DNA of 64,000 nt from Adhaeribacter radiodurans. GTDB lineage: Bacteria; Bacteroidota; Bacteroidia; Cytophagales; Hymenobacteraceae. This document shows, piece after piece, positions 9,107-17,915 of this stretch. The stretch spans positions 6,696,001-6,760,000 of the forward strand of contig NZ_CP055153.1 in the NCBI RefSeq assembly GCF_014075995.1. The letters run 5' to 3'. The first letter of the stretch is position 1, and each line of letters begins with the position of its first letter. The notes beneath the pieces are model-generated. The model was not told the origin of the DNA and made no database searches. It saw nothing but the letters and a program-made list of their open reading frames with translations. The position numbers were made by a program, and so were the translations under genes.

Positions 9107-11314
9107 TTAAATAATTAGTAACCCTTTTTCGCGTAAGGTAAGCCAGGTAGGAGAAATTAGAAATTGCGTAAAAGTTAAGCCCGCTTGCTCCGGAAATTGT
9201 TGATCTAGCTCTTTTAAACGAGAGCCATTCGGTTGTTCGCTGCTTACCTGGCTTAACATTTCCATTAGCCATTGCCCAATAACCGGAGTTGTTCTGATCT
9301 GAAAATCTTCAGCTTTTTCGTAGAAAGTAAGTAAAGCTTGTTCTGTTTTTTTGCCTTTTTTATTTACCGTAATTATTTCCAGTTCCGGTAAATTTCCCAA
9401 CCAAAGTACGCGCAAATTTTGTTTTTCACTGTCGGGTTTACTCGGAGTGGCAATAGCTTGGGCAATAAGTTGCGGCGAGATAGTAGTACGCGCTACCTTA
9501 AAGTCGAACCAGAAGGAGAGGGGCTCTTCCAAACCAATGCCGTGCATGTAATTATATATAGCTTTTGCTAAACCTGCTCCAAACAACTCGTGGTCGCAGC
9601 CTTGCGGATCGTCGTGCCAAAGATCGTTATTAGCAAAAATGCCTACGGGTGGGCCAATTTTACGAACGCCGTATTTTTCCGGGTTTTTACCTACCGGGCT
9701 GTGGGCTGTCATAGAAAAGCGGTGCCAGAACCCGGATTGAATAACGTTATGCCAGAATAGCTGTCGTACTACTTCCAAAGAGTCGATGGTTTCTTGGGCA
9801 GTTTGTGTCGGGAAGCCGTACATGAGGTAGGCATGTACCATAATGCCAGCTTGGGTAAAACCTTCGGTTACCCGGGCAACTTGTGCAATCGTAACGCCTT
9901 TCTCCATTTTCGCCAGCAAGCGATCTGAGGCTACTTCTAAACCACCCGACACCGCAATACAACCCGAAGCCGCTAAAAGCCGGCAAATATCTGGGGTGAA
10001 AGTTTTCTCGAACCGGATATTTCCCCACCAGGTTATTTTTACTCCTCGCCGGATTAACTCAATCGCTAAATCGCGCAGAGCCAGTGGCGGTGCTGCTTCA
10101 TCTACAAAATGAAAACCCGTTTGGCCGGTTTGCGCAACAATAGCTTCTATGCGATCTACGAGTAAAGTTGCTGGGGCCGTTTCGTAACGGGCAATGTAAT
10201 CGAGGGTAACGTCGCAGAAAGAACAGCGTTTCCAGTAGCAGCCGTGCGCCACCGTAAGTTTATTCCAGCGGCCATCGCTCCACAAACGGTGCATGGGGTT
10301 CATTACCTCAATTACCGATAAATATTTATTTAGTGGTAAATCACTATAGTCTGGGGTACCTACTTCGGTATGCGGAATATTGGCATCCTGGCAGCCGTTG
10401 TAATACTTAACCTCGCCATTTTTCCGTAAAAACGTGCGTTGCAACAATTCTACTGTTCGCTTTCCTTGCAGATACTCCAGCAGTTTCAACCAAGGGCCTT
10501 CTCCGTCGTCTAAGGTTACAAAATCTATGTAATCGAAAAAGCGGGGCTCGTTTAAACTGCGTAATTCGGTATTAGGATAACCGCCGCCCATTAAGGTTTT
10601 TACGCCGGGATATTGTTCTTTAATGTATTGCGCGCACCGTAAAGCTCCGTATAAATTTCCCGGGAAAGGTACCGAAAAGCCAACTAAGTCCGGTTGAACC
10701 TGCTGCATGCGTTCGGCTACTAATTCCAGTAAAAACGCATCTACCAGGTTTGGCTTATCAGTTAAAGCTTGCTGCAATGGCTCGAAAGAAGTAGCCGATA
10801 AGGCAAGTTTTTCGGCATACCGACTAAAACCAAAGTGCGGACAAATAGTTTCTTTAATTAAATCACCGAGGTCTTCGAGGTAAAGAGTAGCCAGATGACG
10901 GGCTTTGTCGTTAATGCCCATTGCGCCAAAAGCTACTTCTAAATCACCTATTTGGTCGAAGCGAGAGGCCTCGGGCAGAAAGCCGTTATAACAAATTTGC
11001 TGCGCCAGCGTGGTATCAGTATTTTGCAGAAAATGAATAGTGGGTTCAATAGTAGCCAGGTAAAACCGCTTAAGCCGAACCATACGTTTGCTGTTATCCG
11101 AAAGCGGAAGGTTTTGTTGCTCAATGGCGTTAAATACACGCGTTAAACCAGAACGGGAAAAAATCTTTAAAACTAATTCCAGGCCAAAATCAGCTTGGGT
11201 TACCTGGTAATTGTACTGCTGTAAAAACCCTTTTAAATAGGCTGTAGCCGGGTACGGTGTGTTAAGCTGCGTAAGCGGCGAAGTAATGAGCAGTATTTTA
11301 GGCGCGGTTAACAA
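9107..11314 (-). CDS. B12-binding-domain radical SAM protein
   Basis: 735 residues. Residues about 1-260 resemble a cobalamin-binding Rossmann region (PKILLITSPLTQLNTPYPA, then PDLVGFSVPFPGNLYGALR and TLMGGGYPN). The radical SAM core begins near 350 with GCYWKRCSFCD, supplying three cysteines for the 4Fe-4S cluster. Later barrel elements include FHFVDEAAPP, ITWWGNIRFEKTF, AVSGGLEVASDRLL and HAYLMYGFPTQT. The cysteine spacing reads C-x4-C-x2-C rather than the common C-x3-C-x2-C. The reaction is not known. It is a single gene, convergent with the GNAT gene. Confidence 0.85.
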   Translation of the reverse strand: MLTAPKILLITSPLTQLNTPYPATAYLKGFLQQYNYQVTQADFGLELVLKIFSRSGLTRVFNAIEQQNLPLSDNSKRMVRLKRFYLATIEPTIHFLQNTDTTLAQQICYNGFLPEASRFDQIGDLEVAFGAMGINDKARHLATLYLEDLGDLIKETICPHFGFSRYAEKLALSATSFEPLQQALTDKPNLVDAFLLELVAERMQQVQPDLVGFSVPFPGNLYGALRCAQYIKEQYPGVKTLMGGGYPNTELRSLNEPRFFDYIDFVTLDDGEGPWLKLLEYLQGKRTVELLQRTFLRKNGEVKYYNGCQDANIPHTEVGTPDYSDLPLNKYLSVIEVMNPMHRLWSDGRWNKLTVAHGCYWKRCSFCDVTLDYIARYETAPATLLVDRIEAIVAQTGQTGFHFVDEAAPPLALRDLAIELIRRGVKITWWGNIRFEKTFTPDICRLLAASGCIAVSGGLEVASDRLLAKMEKGVTIAQVARVTEGFTQAGIMVHAYLMYGFPTQTAQETIDSLEVVRQLFWHNVIQSGFWHRFSMTAHSPVGKNPEKYGVRKIGPPVGIFANNDLWHDDPQGCDHELFGAGLAKAIYNYMHGIGLEEPLSFWFDFKVARTTISPQLIAQAIATPSKPDSEKQNLRVLWLGNLPELEIITVNKKGKKTEQALLTFYEKAEDFQIRTTPVIGQWLMEMLSQVSSEQPNGSRLKELDQQFPEQAGLTFTQFLISPTWLTLREKGLLII

Positions 11315-11456
11315 TTTTTATAACTTAATGCAGGTAGTAGAACAAAGGAGAACAAAGAGAAGTTTACCCGGCGCAAAATTATCCATTCAGCAGGTAAATT
11401 TTTAAATCTATCGTTACTATTTCCTCTTCAAAATTTTGTTTCCTCCATTTAGTAAA

Positions 11457-12347
11457 TCAGGCCTGTTTATACTTAGCTGTGTACTGCTGAATAAACCATT
11501 CTACCGCCTGATTAGACGACGACGGCTTATAGGCTAATACTACTTCTGTAGTAATGGGTAAGTAATTTAAATCGTAAAAAGAAAGTTTTAGCGAAGTACA
11601 TTGGGCTTTTACCGAAGCGGGAACAATAGAAACGCCCAAACCACTTTCTACTAATTGGAGAATAGAATGGATGTTATTGGCTTCGTGTACTACATCGGGG
11701 TAAAAGCCTAAACGCTGGCATATTTCTACTAATTTCCGGTAATAATCGGGAGCGTAATCCTGGTTAAAGAAAATAAATGGTTGGTGTTTTAAATATTGGC
11801 TTACTGCTTCCTGACCAGGCAACTCTATTGAATTTTGGCGGAAAACGACCGTAAAAGGATCCTGAAACAAGGTTATCGTTTTTAGTTTTTCGGAGCTTAC
11901 CGGAGCGCGCATAATGCCTACATCTAATTTGCCTTCTTCCAGCGCTTTAATTTGTTTAACCGTAGGTACTTCGTAGAGGCGGGTTTTGGTGAAGGGTAAT
12001 TCTGTGTGCAGTTTTTTTAAAATATTTACTAAATGCGCCTGATAGGTAGAACTGATATAGCCAATGCGCAACTGAGTAGTTATAGCCCCGTGAATTTGTT
12101 TTAGCAGGTTTTTGCTTTCTTCGAGTTGCGAGAAAATCTGATCGATTTCCTTTTTGAAAAACTGACCTGCCGGAGTAAGGCTTACTTGCTTATTGCTACG
12201 ATTAAACAGAACTACGCCTAACTCTTCTTCCAGCTCTTTAATTTGCCGGCTTAGAGGTGGTTGCGAGATGTGTAATTTAGAAGCAGCTTTCCGGAAATGA
12301 AGTTCTTCGGCTACTGTTTTAAAATAAAGTAAATGGCGCAACTCCAT
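11457..12347 (-). CDS. LysR family transcriptional regulator
   Basis: 296 residues. The N-terminal winged helix is typical (MELRHLLYFKTVAEELHFRK, SKLHISQPPLSRQIKELEEE), and residues about 90-290 form the periplasmic-binding-like effector domain (LRIGYISSTYQAHLV). LysR proteins bind a small molecule and usually regulate the divergent neighbour. Here the neighbour is the methyltransferase starting at 12473, and the 125-base gap contains several ATACTT half sites. The effector is unknown. Confidence 0.95.
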   Translation of the reverse strand: MELRHLLYFKTVAEELHFRKAASKLHISQPPLSRQIKELEEELGVVLFNRSNKQVSLTPAGQFFKKEIDQIFSQLEESKNLLKQIHGAITTQLRIGYISSTYQAHLVNILKKLHTELPFTKTRLYEVPTVKQIKALEEGKLDVGIMRAPVSSEKLKTITLFQDPFTVVFRQNSIELPGQEAVSQYLKHQPFIFFNQDYAPDYYRKLVEICQRLGFYPDVVHEANNIHSILQLVESGLGVSIVPASVKAQCTSLKLSFYDLNYLPITTEVVLAYKPSSSNQAVEWFIQQYTAKYKQA

Positions 12348-12355
12348 CTTATCTG

Positions 12356-12394
12356 ATACTTATAAGGTATGAATACTTGATAAAAATGATACTT
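12356..12394. promoter_or_regulatory. Probable LysR operator cluster
   Basis: The LysR/methyltransferase intergenic region contains ATACTTATAAGGTAT at 12356-12370, which fits the LysR T-N11-A rule with dyad symmetry. Further ATACTT copies lie at 12373 and 12389. The three direct copies are 17 and 16 bases apart. This placement suggests operator DNA; binding is inferred. Confidence 0.5.
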
Positions 12395-12472
12395 TACAAA
12401 TATCGTTTACTGGTTTAGATTTGCCAAAAAAGATTTCCGGAGCAAGTTTAACCTTAATTAACTTTAACAGTT

Positions 12473-13195
12473 ATGAGTCAAAATACAGAAACAAAATCAA
12501 CCGTAGCCGAAATAAGAGAGCGGTTTGATAATGACGTAGCGCGATTTTCTAATTTAGAAACTGGTCAGCAATCAACGGTTGATGCTCCCATAAGTTTAGA
12601 GTTGATAACGGATGCGGTAAAATCCATAACTCCAAACGCTTCGCGGTTATTGGATATTGGTTGTGGAGCCGGCAATTATACCTTAAAAATGCTAAGCAAA
12701 ATCCCGGATATGGCTTGTACCTTAGTAGATTTAAGTAAGCCTATGCTTTTAAAAGCCCGGGAAAGAGTTGCCGCTGCTACCTCCAATTCAGTAGAAATAA
12801 AGCAAGCCGACATCCGGGAGTTGGATTTACCCGAAAATCACTACTGTACCATTCTGGCCGGAGCCGTTTTGCATCATTTACGTACCGACGAAGAATGGGA
12901 AGCCGTATTTACTAAACTCTACAAAACCTTAAAACCCGGCGGCAGTTTCTGGATTTCGGATTTAATTATACACGATATGACTTCTATTAATAACTTAATC
13001 TGGAAAAAATACGGCGAGTACCTGGAGCAATTAGGGGGTACTGCTTACCGAGAGAAAGTTCTGGCTTACATTCAAAAAGAAGACACGCCTCGTTCTCTTA
13101 ATTACCAACTTGATTTAATGAAAAAAGTTGGTTTTAAACAAGTAGAGGTACTGCACAAAAATCTTTGCTTTGCTGCCTTTGGCGGAATAAAGTAA
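12473..13195 (+). CDS. Class I SAM-dependent methyltransferase
   Basis: 240 residues. Motif I LDIGCGAGNYTLKM (about 62-75) binds S-adenosylmethionine. Motif II is CTLVDLSKPML, then IKQADIRELDLPEN (acidic adenine contact) and TILAGAVLHHL (motif IV). The fold is that of small-molecule methyltransferases of the UbiE/CmoA-like group. It is divergent from the LysR gene and probably its target. The substrate is unknown. Confidence 0.9.
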   Translation: MSQNTETKSTVAEIRERFDNDVARFSNLETGQQSTVDAPISLELITDAVKSITPNASRLLDIGCGAGNYTLKMLSKIPDMACTLVDLSKPMLLKARERVAAATSNSVEIKQADIRELDLPENHYCTILAGAVLHHLRTDEEWEAVFTKLYKTLKPGGSFWISDLIIHDMTSINNLIWKKYGEYLEQLGGTAYREKVLAYIQKEDTPRSLNYQLDLMKKVGFKQVEVLHKNLCFAAFGGIK

Positions 13196-13249
13196 ATTTT
13201 TTCAAAAAAGGATCGTAAAATTTAGCGTACCGGCAAGCGTTAGGCTTCG

Positions 13250-14179
13250 TTAAGCATGTTCGCAGGTTTGGTCGCAAACTTTTTGATTTACTTTTTCGAT
13301 TTGGATGGTAGCGTGGTTGATTTGGTGATGATGTGCTAATTCCTCCCGGATGCTGGTGAGCAGGGATTCAGAAGTGTTTTCCTGCACTACCAGGTGGGCA
13401 GTTAAGGCGTTTTCGGTGGTACTCATGGCCCAGATATGTAAATCGTGCACATTTTGTACGCCCGGAAAATTAGTAAGTAATTGCCGGATAGCCGGTAAAT
13501 TTACACCCGTTGGCACGCCATCTAAAGACAATTTTAAAGATTCGGTTAGCAGGCTCCAGGTACTCCATAAAATAACCCCAATCACAATTAAGCTAATTAC
13601 CGAATCTATCCAGAACCAGTTGGTATAGTAAATAATTACCCCTGCTATTAACACACCCAACGACACCAACGCATCGGCGGCCATGTGCAGGTAAGCGCCT
13701 TTTACGTTTAAATCTTTATCTTTATCGCGTATAAAAAGTAAAGCCGTACCGGCATTAACCAAAATACCTATGCCAGATACCAAGGCAATGTACTGGCCCT
13801 CTATAGCCTGTGGTTTCCCGAGGCGTTGAAAAGCTTCCCAACCAATGGCACCCACGGCTACTAAAAGTAATACCGCATTAAACAGCGAAACCAAAGTAGT
13901 AGATTTTTTGAAGCCGTAAGTATAATCGTCGGTAGCTTTTTTGGTGGCCAGACGAGTGGCTAATAAAGCTAAAACCAGACTGGCCACATCGCTTAAATTA
14001 TGACCGGCATCGGTAAGTAAAGCCAGGGAATGCAGCCAGAAACCAGTAGTAGCTTCTATAACCACGAACAATACGTTTAACCCAATGCCTAGCAAAAAAG
14101 CCCGGGTTAAATTACTCGGCACACTATGGCTGTGGCTATGGCCGGAATGATGCTGATGATCGTGCGAATGGGAATGCAT
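13250..14179 (-). CDS. Cation diffusion facilitator (CDF) metal exporter, CzcD/ZitB type
   Basis: 309 residues. A histidine-rich N-terminus (HSHSHDHQHHSGHSHSHS) is followed by six TM helices. The metal-site signature is visible in helix II (LALLTDAGHNLSDVASL) and helix V (HMAADALVSLGVLI), giving the typical D-x-x-x-H/D sites. The C-terminal cytoplasmic domain (HDLHIWAMSTTENALTAHLV) is the dimeric ferredoxin-like part. It exports Zn(II) or related divalent cations by proton antiport. The HMA-AraC regulator upstream on the same strand (198-base gap) is a plausible controller. Confidence 0.95.
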   Translation of the reverse strand: MHSHSHDHQHHSGHSHSHSVPSNLTRAFLLGIGLNVLFVVIEATTGFWLHSLALLTDAGHNLSDVASLVLALLATRLATKKATDDYTYGFKKSTTLVSLFNAVLLLVAVGAIGWEAFQRLGKPQAIEGQYIALVSGIGILVNAGTALLFIRDKDKDLNVKGAYLHMAADALVSLGVLIAGVIIYYTNWFWIDSVISLIVIGVILWSTWSLLTESLKLSLDGVPTGVNLPAIRQLLTNFPGVQNVHDLHIWAMSTTENALTAHLVVQENTSESLLTSIREELAHHHQINHATIQIEKVNQKVCDQTCEHA

Positions 14180-14376
14180 GATTTAAATAAAACTACTTTT
14201 ACTTTTATTAAACGTGAAAGAAAGGTAAGGATAGTAAAATCGGCAACGAAATTTTGAAAATGTTACAACCAGCAACTTTTCGTGTCCGGAGCAATCTTAC
14301 TTTCTAAGCTTAAAGGTAAGGCAGAGTTATCTAAGTACTTAATATAATTTTAATAACAATGTACAAAATTCAGCTA

Positions 14377-14943
14377 TTAACCAATAGCATCGAGTGGCGT
14401 ACGAACCGGATGAATACTGTTTTTATACTCGCTCACCGATTGGCCGGTAATTTTTTTAAACTGATTCGATAAATGCTGCACGCTGCTGTATTGTAACTGG
14501 TGAGCAATTTCGCTTAGAGTTAACTGGCCATAAGAGAGCAGTTCTTTTACCCGCTCAATTTTTAATAAAATAAAATACTTTTCGATGGTAAGTGGCTCCA
14601 GGCGCGAGAATACTTTACTTAAATAAGAATAATCCAAGCCCAGTTTTTCGGATAAATAAACCGAAGTGGTAACCGGTTGGTAAGCCGTTTCAAAGTGTTG
14701 TAAATAATCGATTAAGGTATTTTTAATTTTCTCTACCAATTGCCGGTCGCGGTCTTGAAGTAACGCAAAACCTTCGGGTTGCAGAGCGGCATCAATGCGG
14801 GAAAAATCAGGTTCACCGGTAACTTGAGCACTACCGAGCTGCACATTGTTTACCTCTAAACCTTGTTCCTGGAGTACACGGGTAACCGTGCTAATGCAGC
14901 GCGGGCATACCATGTTTTTAATATGTAAAGTAGTAGTTTCCAC
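14377..14943 (-). CDS. AraC-type regulator with N-terminal HMA-like (CxxC) domain
   Basis: 188 residues. Residues 1-70 look like a heavy-metal-associated domain (TTLHIKNMVCPRCISTVTRV, with the M-x-C-x-x-C metal ligands). Residues about 75-180 are an AraC-type double helix-turn-helix (LSEKLGLDYSYLSKVFSRL, then LSEIAHQLQYSSVQHLSNQF). It lacks a sugar-binding arm. It is upstream of and co-directional with the CDF exporter, so metal sensing and control of efflux is the natural inference. Similar short HMA-AraC proteins are common in Bacteroidota but, to my knowledge, poorly studied. Confidence 0.88.
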   Translation of the reverse strand: METTTLHIKNMVCPRCISTVTRVLQEQGLEVNNVQLGSAQVTGEPDFSRIDAALQPEGFALLQDRDRQLVEKIKNTLIDYLQHFETAYQPVTTSVYLSEKLGLDYSYLSKVFSRLEPLTIEKYFILLKIERVKELLSYGQLTLSEIAHQLQYSSVQHLSNQFKKITGQSVSEYKNSIHPVRTPLDAIG

Positions 14944-15049
14944 GGAAGTTTATTTATACTATTTAAATATACACTTACTGCCAGTGAGTAGCAAATGCAG
15001 GCGTACTTCTTATTAGTAAACCTTTAATTTACTAATTTGGTGCCGGTCC

Positions 15050-15325
15050 TTAGCGTAACCAACGATTGAATACATAGTTTACCAGCGGAATAATACCCAT
15101 CACGGTAACGCTAATCAGCAGGAAAAAAACAAATGTAGAACTAAACAAACGACCAAAAAAGCCCGTCGGGAATCCAAAAACGTACAATATTAAAGCCGTA
15201 GAAATAAAGAAACTAATAATAAAAATCAAGATAACCTGCCGCTTTAAGTTAGCTTTATTAAATCGGAACTTATTTTTTCGTACAGTTGATTTGGCCGCAG
15301 CCTTCGGTACATTTTGCTTTCTCAT
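15050..15325 (-). CDS. Small two-TM membrane protein, DUF2798-like
   Basis: 91 residues. A basic N-terminus of about 30 residues precedes two TM helices (VILIFIISFFISTALILYVF and FVFFLLISVTVMGIIPLVNY) and a basic C-terminal end (VFNRWLR). Size and two-helix pattern recall DUF2798 proteins, but the match is by impression only. It lies about 100 bases from the HMA-AraC gene, possibly in the same transcription direction block. Function unknown. Confidence 0.6.
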   Translation of the reverse strand: MRKQNVPKAAAKSTVRKNKFRFNKANLKRQVILIFIISFFISTALILYVFGFPTGFFGRLFSSTFVFFLLISVTVMGIIPLVNYVFNRWLR

Positions 15326-15455
15326 TCACTCGGGCTTTACACCTGGGGTAAAATATCCAGCAGCAAAAATAATACATTCGTTCCGGTTTGAGAGAAACTA
15401 CTTAGTTAATTCCTTTTTAGAAGTTAACTTTATTCAGGTACCGACTCAAAAATAA

Positions 15456-15496
15456 AGCCCACCCCAGGTGCTATTTTATAGTACCTGGGGTGGGCT
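15456..15496 (-). terminator. Strong hairpin terminator downstream of the ScyD/ScyE-like gene
   Basis: Perfect 14-bp arms (AGCCCACCCCAGGT / ACCTGGGGTGGGCT) around a short partly paired loop. On the minus strand it is followed by TTATTTTT, so it terminates the leftward gene that stops at 15579. Confidence 0.85.
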
Positions 15497-15578
15497 GATT
15501 ATAAAATAAATAACCTTTATTCAGACAGAAGAATAAGGATATTACCTCATACTTTCTGCTAATACAATTAAAGATTTT

Positions 15579-16616
15579 TTAAAATACCGCTCGTTGTATT
15601 TTACCGCCGGTGTTGTAAAGGATATAATACGTTTTAAGGCCGCTTCTTTCAATGGAAGTAGGGAAATTTAAATTATTTAACAACGTTACGTTCTTGCGGC
15701 GGCTGGCGAAAATAAAACTGCCGGCATCCGGTGCAAAACCTTGGCCGGTAAAGTTGCTGTATTCTACCACTACCGGATGCCGGTCGGTACCTAGTTTTAA
15801 ATCTGTTAAGTTCGAAAAGCCAGATTGATACACCGAAACGTTGCCTTGCAAATCAAGCTCGTAGATAACGGCTTTTTTGGCCGGGAAAGGAAATCCGGTG
15901 AAGGTGGAAACTAAAAATCTTTCTCCATCATAAGCAATGGCTGTTGGTACCGATTGAGCATCAGGTAGTTCTCCGCTGCCGGTGCCCGCAATTGCCGGAA
16001 CTTCGGCAAAAACACTTAATTCTCCGGATTCGGCATCACGACGAATAATGGCGTTGGCGGCCGCATCGGCAATGTAAAAATCATCATCCGGGCCAACAGT
16101 TATATTGTAAATATTAGATTCGTTGGTCTCATCTTTAAAATCATATCCTAAAATAAACTTACCTAAATCTTCGTATTCTAAATCTTTGGCTTGCTTAGGC
16201 GCATCGCCCGGCTGAAATGTAGAAACATCTAATTTGTAAAGCCTGCCTTCTATTCCGTGTAAAACCCATAACATGCCATCTTTTAAAATAAGGTGATTAA
16301 GGCCATTCACTACTCCTTCCGAACTTTTAAAAGAACTAAAGCCTTTGGCTACCGGATACACTTTACCTTCGGGAGTAATTAAAGAAACTTGTCCGTCACT
16401 GGTACCTGTGGGAGTATTGCCGGTACCTGCTTCTGTTACCCATAACTGGCCTGCCGCATCGGCTTCTATGCCAATTGGCGAATTTAAACCGCTCACAAAA
16501 TCTTTTACTTTGGGTGGCTTCGGTTTTAGTTCATCTACAATTTCATAAAATTCTTCGCAAGCAGTAGTGCCTAGCAACAACAATAAGGATAGTAAAAAAG
16601 TAATTTTGGTGCGCAT
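15579..16616 (-). CDS. ScyD/ScyE-like beta-propeller lipoprotein
   Basis: 345 residues. The N-terminus is a lipoprotein signal with acceptor Cys in GTTACEE. The body carries NHL-like beta-propeller repeats (VSGLNSPIGIEADAAGQLWV, NGLNHLILKDGMLWVLHG, IYNITVGPDDDFYIADAAAN, SVPTAIAYDGERFLVS), the pattern of the ScyD/ScyE family. In cyanobacteria the family is linked to scytonemin loci; in Bacteroidota the role is unknown and no such pathway is nearby. It has its own terminator. Confidence 0.8.
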   Translation of the reverse strand: MRTKITFLLSLLLLLGTTACEEFYEIVDELKPKPPKVKDFVSGLNSPIGIEADAAGQLWVTEAGTGNTPTGTSDGQVSLITPEGKVYPVAKGFSSFKSSEGVVNGLNHLILKDGMLWVLHGIEGRLYKLDVSTFQPGDAPKQAKDLEYEDLGKFILGYDFKDETNESNIYNITVGPDDDFYIADAAANAIIRRDAESGELSVFAEVPAIAGTGSGELPDAQSVPTAIAYDGERFLVSTFTGFPFPAKKAVIYELDLQGNVSVYQSGFSNLTDLKLGTDRHPVVVEYSNFTGQGFAPDAGSFIFASRRKNVTLLNNLNFPTSIERSGLKTYYILYNTGGKIQRAVF

Positions 16617-16916
16617 AATTAAAAGGTTAAGTGAAAACTATGATTTATTTAAGAATTATGGGCAAATAAAGCTTGAATATCTGGTCATCGGCAAACGAAA
16701 GTATAGGTAAATGTTAGTATAGAGATATAATACTCTTTTCTGCTTTTTTTGTTTTGCAGTTAAGGTACTCTTCCTAAAAATGTTGCTTTGAATTTTAGAA
16801 GGGAAAGAAAATTAATTCAGGCTTACTTAACAAGAGAAGCGAATTATTTATAGCGCCACAAAAATAGTAAATTGTAAGGGCATTAAATTAAAAGAGATGC
16901 CGCATATCTTAAATAC
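16617..16916. other. Intergenic region, no gene seen
   Basis: Three hundred AT-rich bases between two leftward genes. It should hold the promoter of the propeller lipoprotein and the 3' flank of cobA. I see no hairpin, RNA or small gene that can be supported. Confidence 0.4.
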
Positions 16917-17708
16917 TTATTCTTCCGAAGCAGGATTTTGAAATAAATTGACTTGTTGGAGTATTTCTTGTTTCCGGGCCGAATTAAAACGTAGATCTAC
17001 TACCCCCCCAATTACGATAATGGCCGGTGAAGTAATATTTTGTTCCTGCGCTAACTGGCAAATAGTATCAATGGTTCCGCAAAGCAGGCGCTCGTTAGGC
17101 AAAGTTCCGTTCTGAATAATTGCTACCGGGGTAGTGTTTTTACCTAATACCTGAAATACCCGGGTAATATCTTCTAGGTTTTTCATGCCCATTAATATTA
17201 CCACGGTAGCCGAAGACTGGGCCGCTAAGGCAATATCCGACGAAATTTGTCCATATTTAGTAGCGCCGGTAATTACCCAAAAACTTTCGCTTACCCCCCG
17301 GCTGGTGAGCGGAATATTCTGAGAGGCGGGTACAGCAATAGCGCTGCTAATACCCGGAATTACCTCGGTAGCAACGCCGTGTTGAGCCGAAAACTGAATT
17401 TCCTCGTAACCTCGCCCAAACACAAATGGGTCGCCGCCTTTTAGGCGCACTACGTGGCCGTATTCTAATGCGTATTTAACAATTAAGGTGTTAATTTCTT
17501 CCTGCGGATACTCGTGTTTACCGGAACGTTTGCCCACAAATATGCGGGGTTTATCGGCAGGTACCAGATCAAGTAAAGCCGGATTAACAAGAGCATCGTA
17601 GAGTACCAAATCAGCGGCGGCTAACGCTTTCGCCCCTTTAATGGTTAGTAAATCTACATCGCCGGGGCCTGCGCCCACTAAAGTAACCCGCGGAATTTTA
17701 GAACTCAT
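16917..17708 (-). CDS. cobA: Uroporphyrinogen-III C-methyltransferase
   Basis: 263 residues. It adds two methyl groups from SAM to uroporphyrinogen III, giving precorrin-2 for siroheme or cobalamin. Signatures: VTLVGAGPGDVDLLTIKGAKAL near the N-terminus, LVLYDALVNPALL, VVRLKGGDPFVFGRG near 90 and the PGISSAIAVPASQNIPLTSRG region near 120-145. The length fits the stand-alone enzyme without the CysG oxidase part. No siroheme, nitrite or sulfite reductase gene is adjacent. Confidence 0.96.
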   Translation of the reverse strand: MSSKIPRVTLVGAGPGDVDLLTIKGAKALAAADLVLYDALVNPALLDLVPADKPRIFVGKRSGKHEYPQEEINTLIVKYALEYGHVVRLKGGDPFVFGRGYEEIQFSAQHGVATEVIPGISSAIAVPASQNIPLTSRGVSESFWVITGATKYGQISSDIALAAQSSATVVILMGMKNLEDITRVFQVLGKNTTPVAIIQNGTLPNERLLCGTIDTICQLAQEQNITSPAIIVIGGVVDLRFNSARKQEILQQVNLFQNPASEE

Positions 17709-17861
17709 GAGAATCGCAGACTGATAAAACGCTTAAATTACGCACATTTCTAGTAAAATTTACTTTTTAGCCGCTAGGTTAATCTAAAATTAGAATTTAA
17801 CCTCTCAAATTATAGGGTTTAATGAGGTATTTTTCTTTTGATAACCAAGAAAAAAATCAAT

Positions 17862-17895
17862 AAAAAAGGTGGTCTGCCAAACAAACCACCTTTTG
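17862..17895 (-). terminator. Terminator of the Gfo/Idh/MocA gene
   Basis: Stem AAAGGTGGT / ACCACCTTT with a short loop. On the minus strand it is followed by a T-rich tail, about 20 bases after the stop of the leftward oxidoreductase gene. Confidence 0.85.
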
Positions 17896-17915
17896 AAAAT
17901 AACAGAAATGATTTT

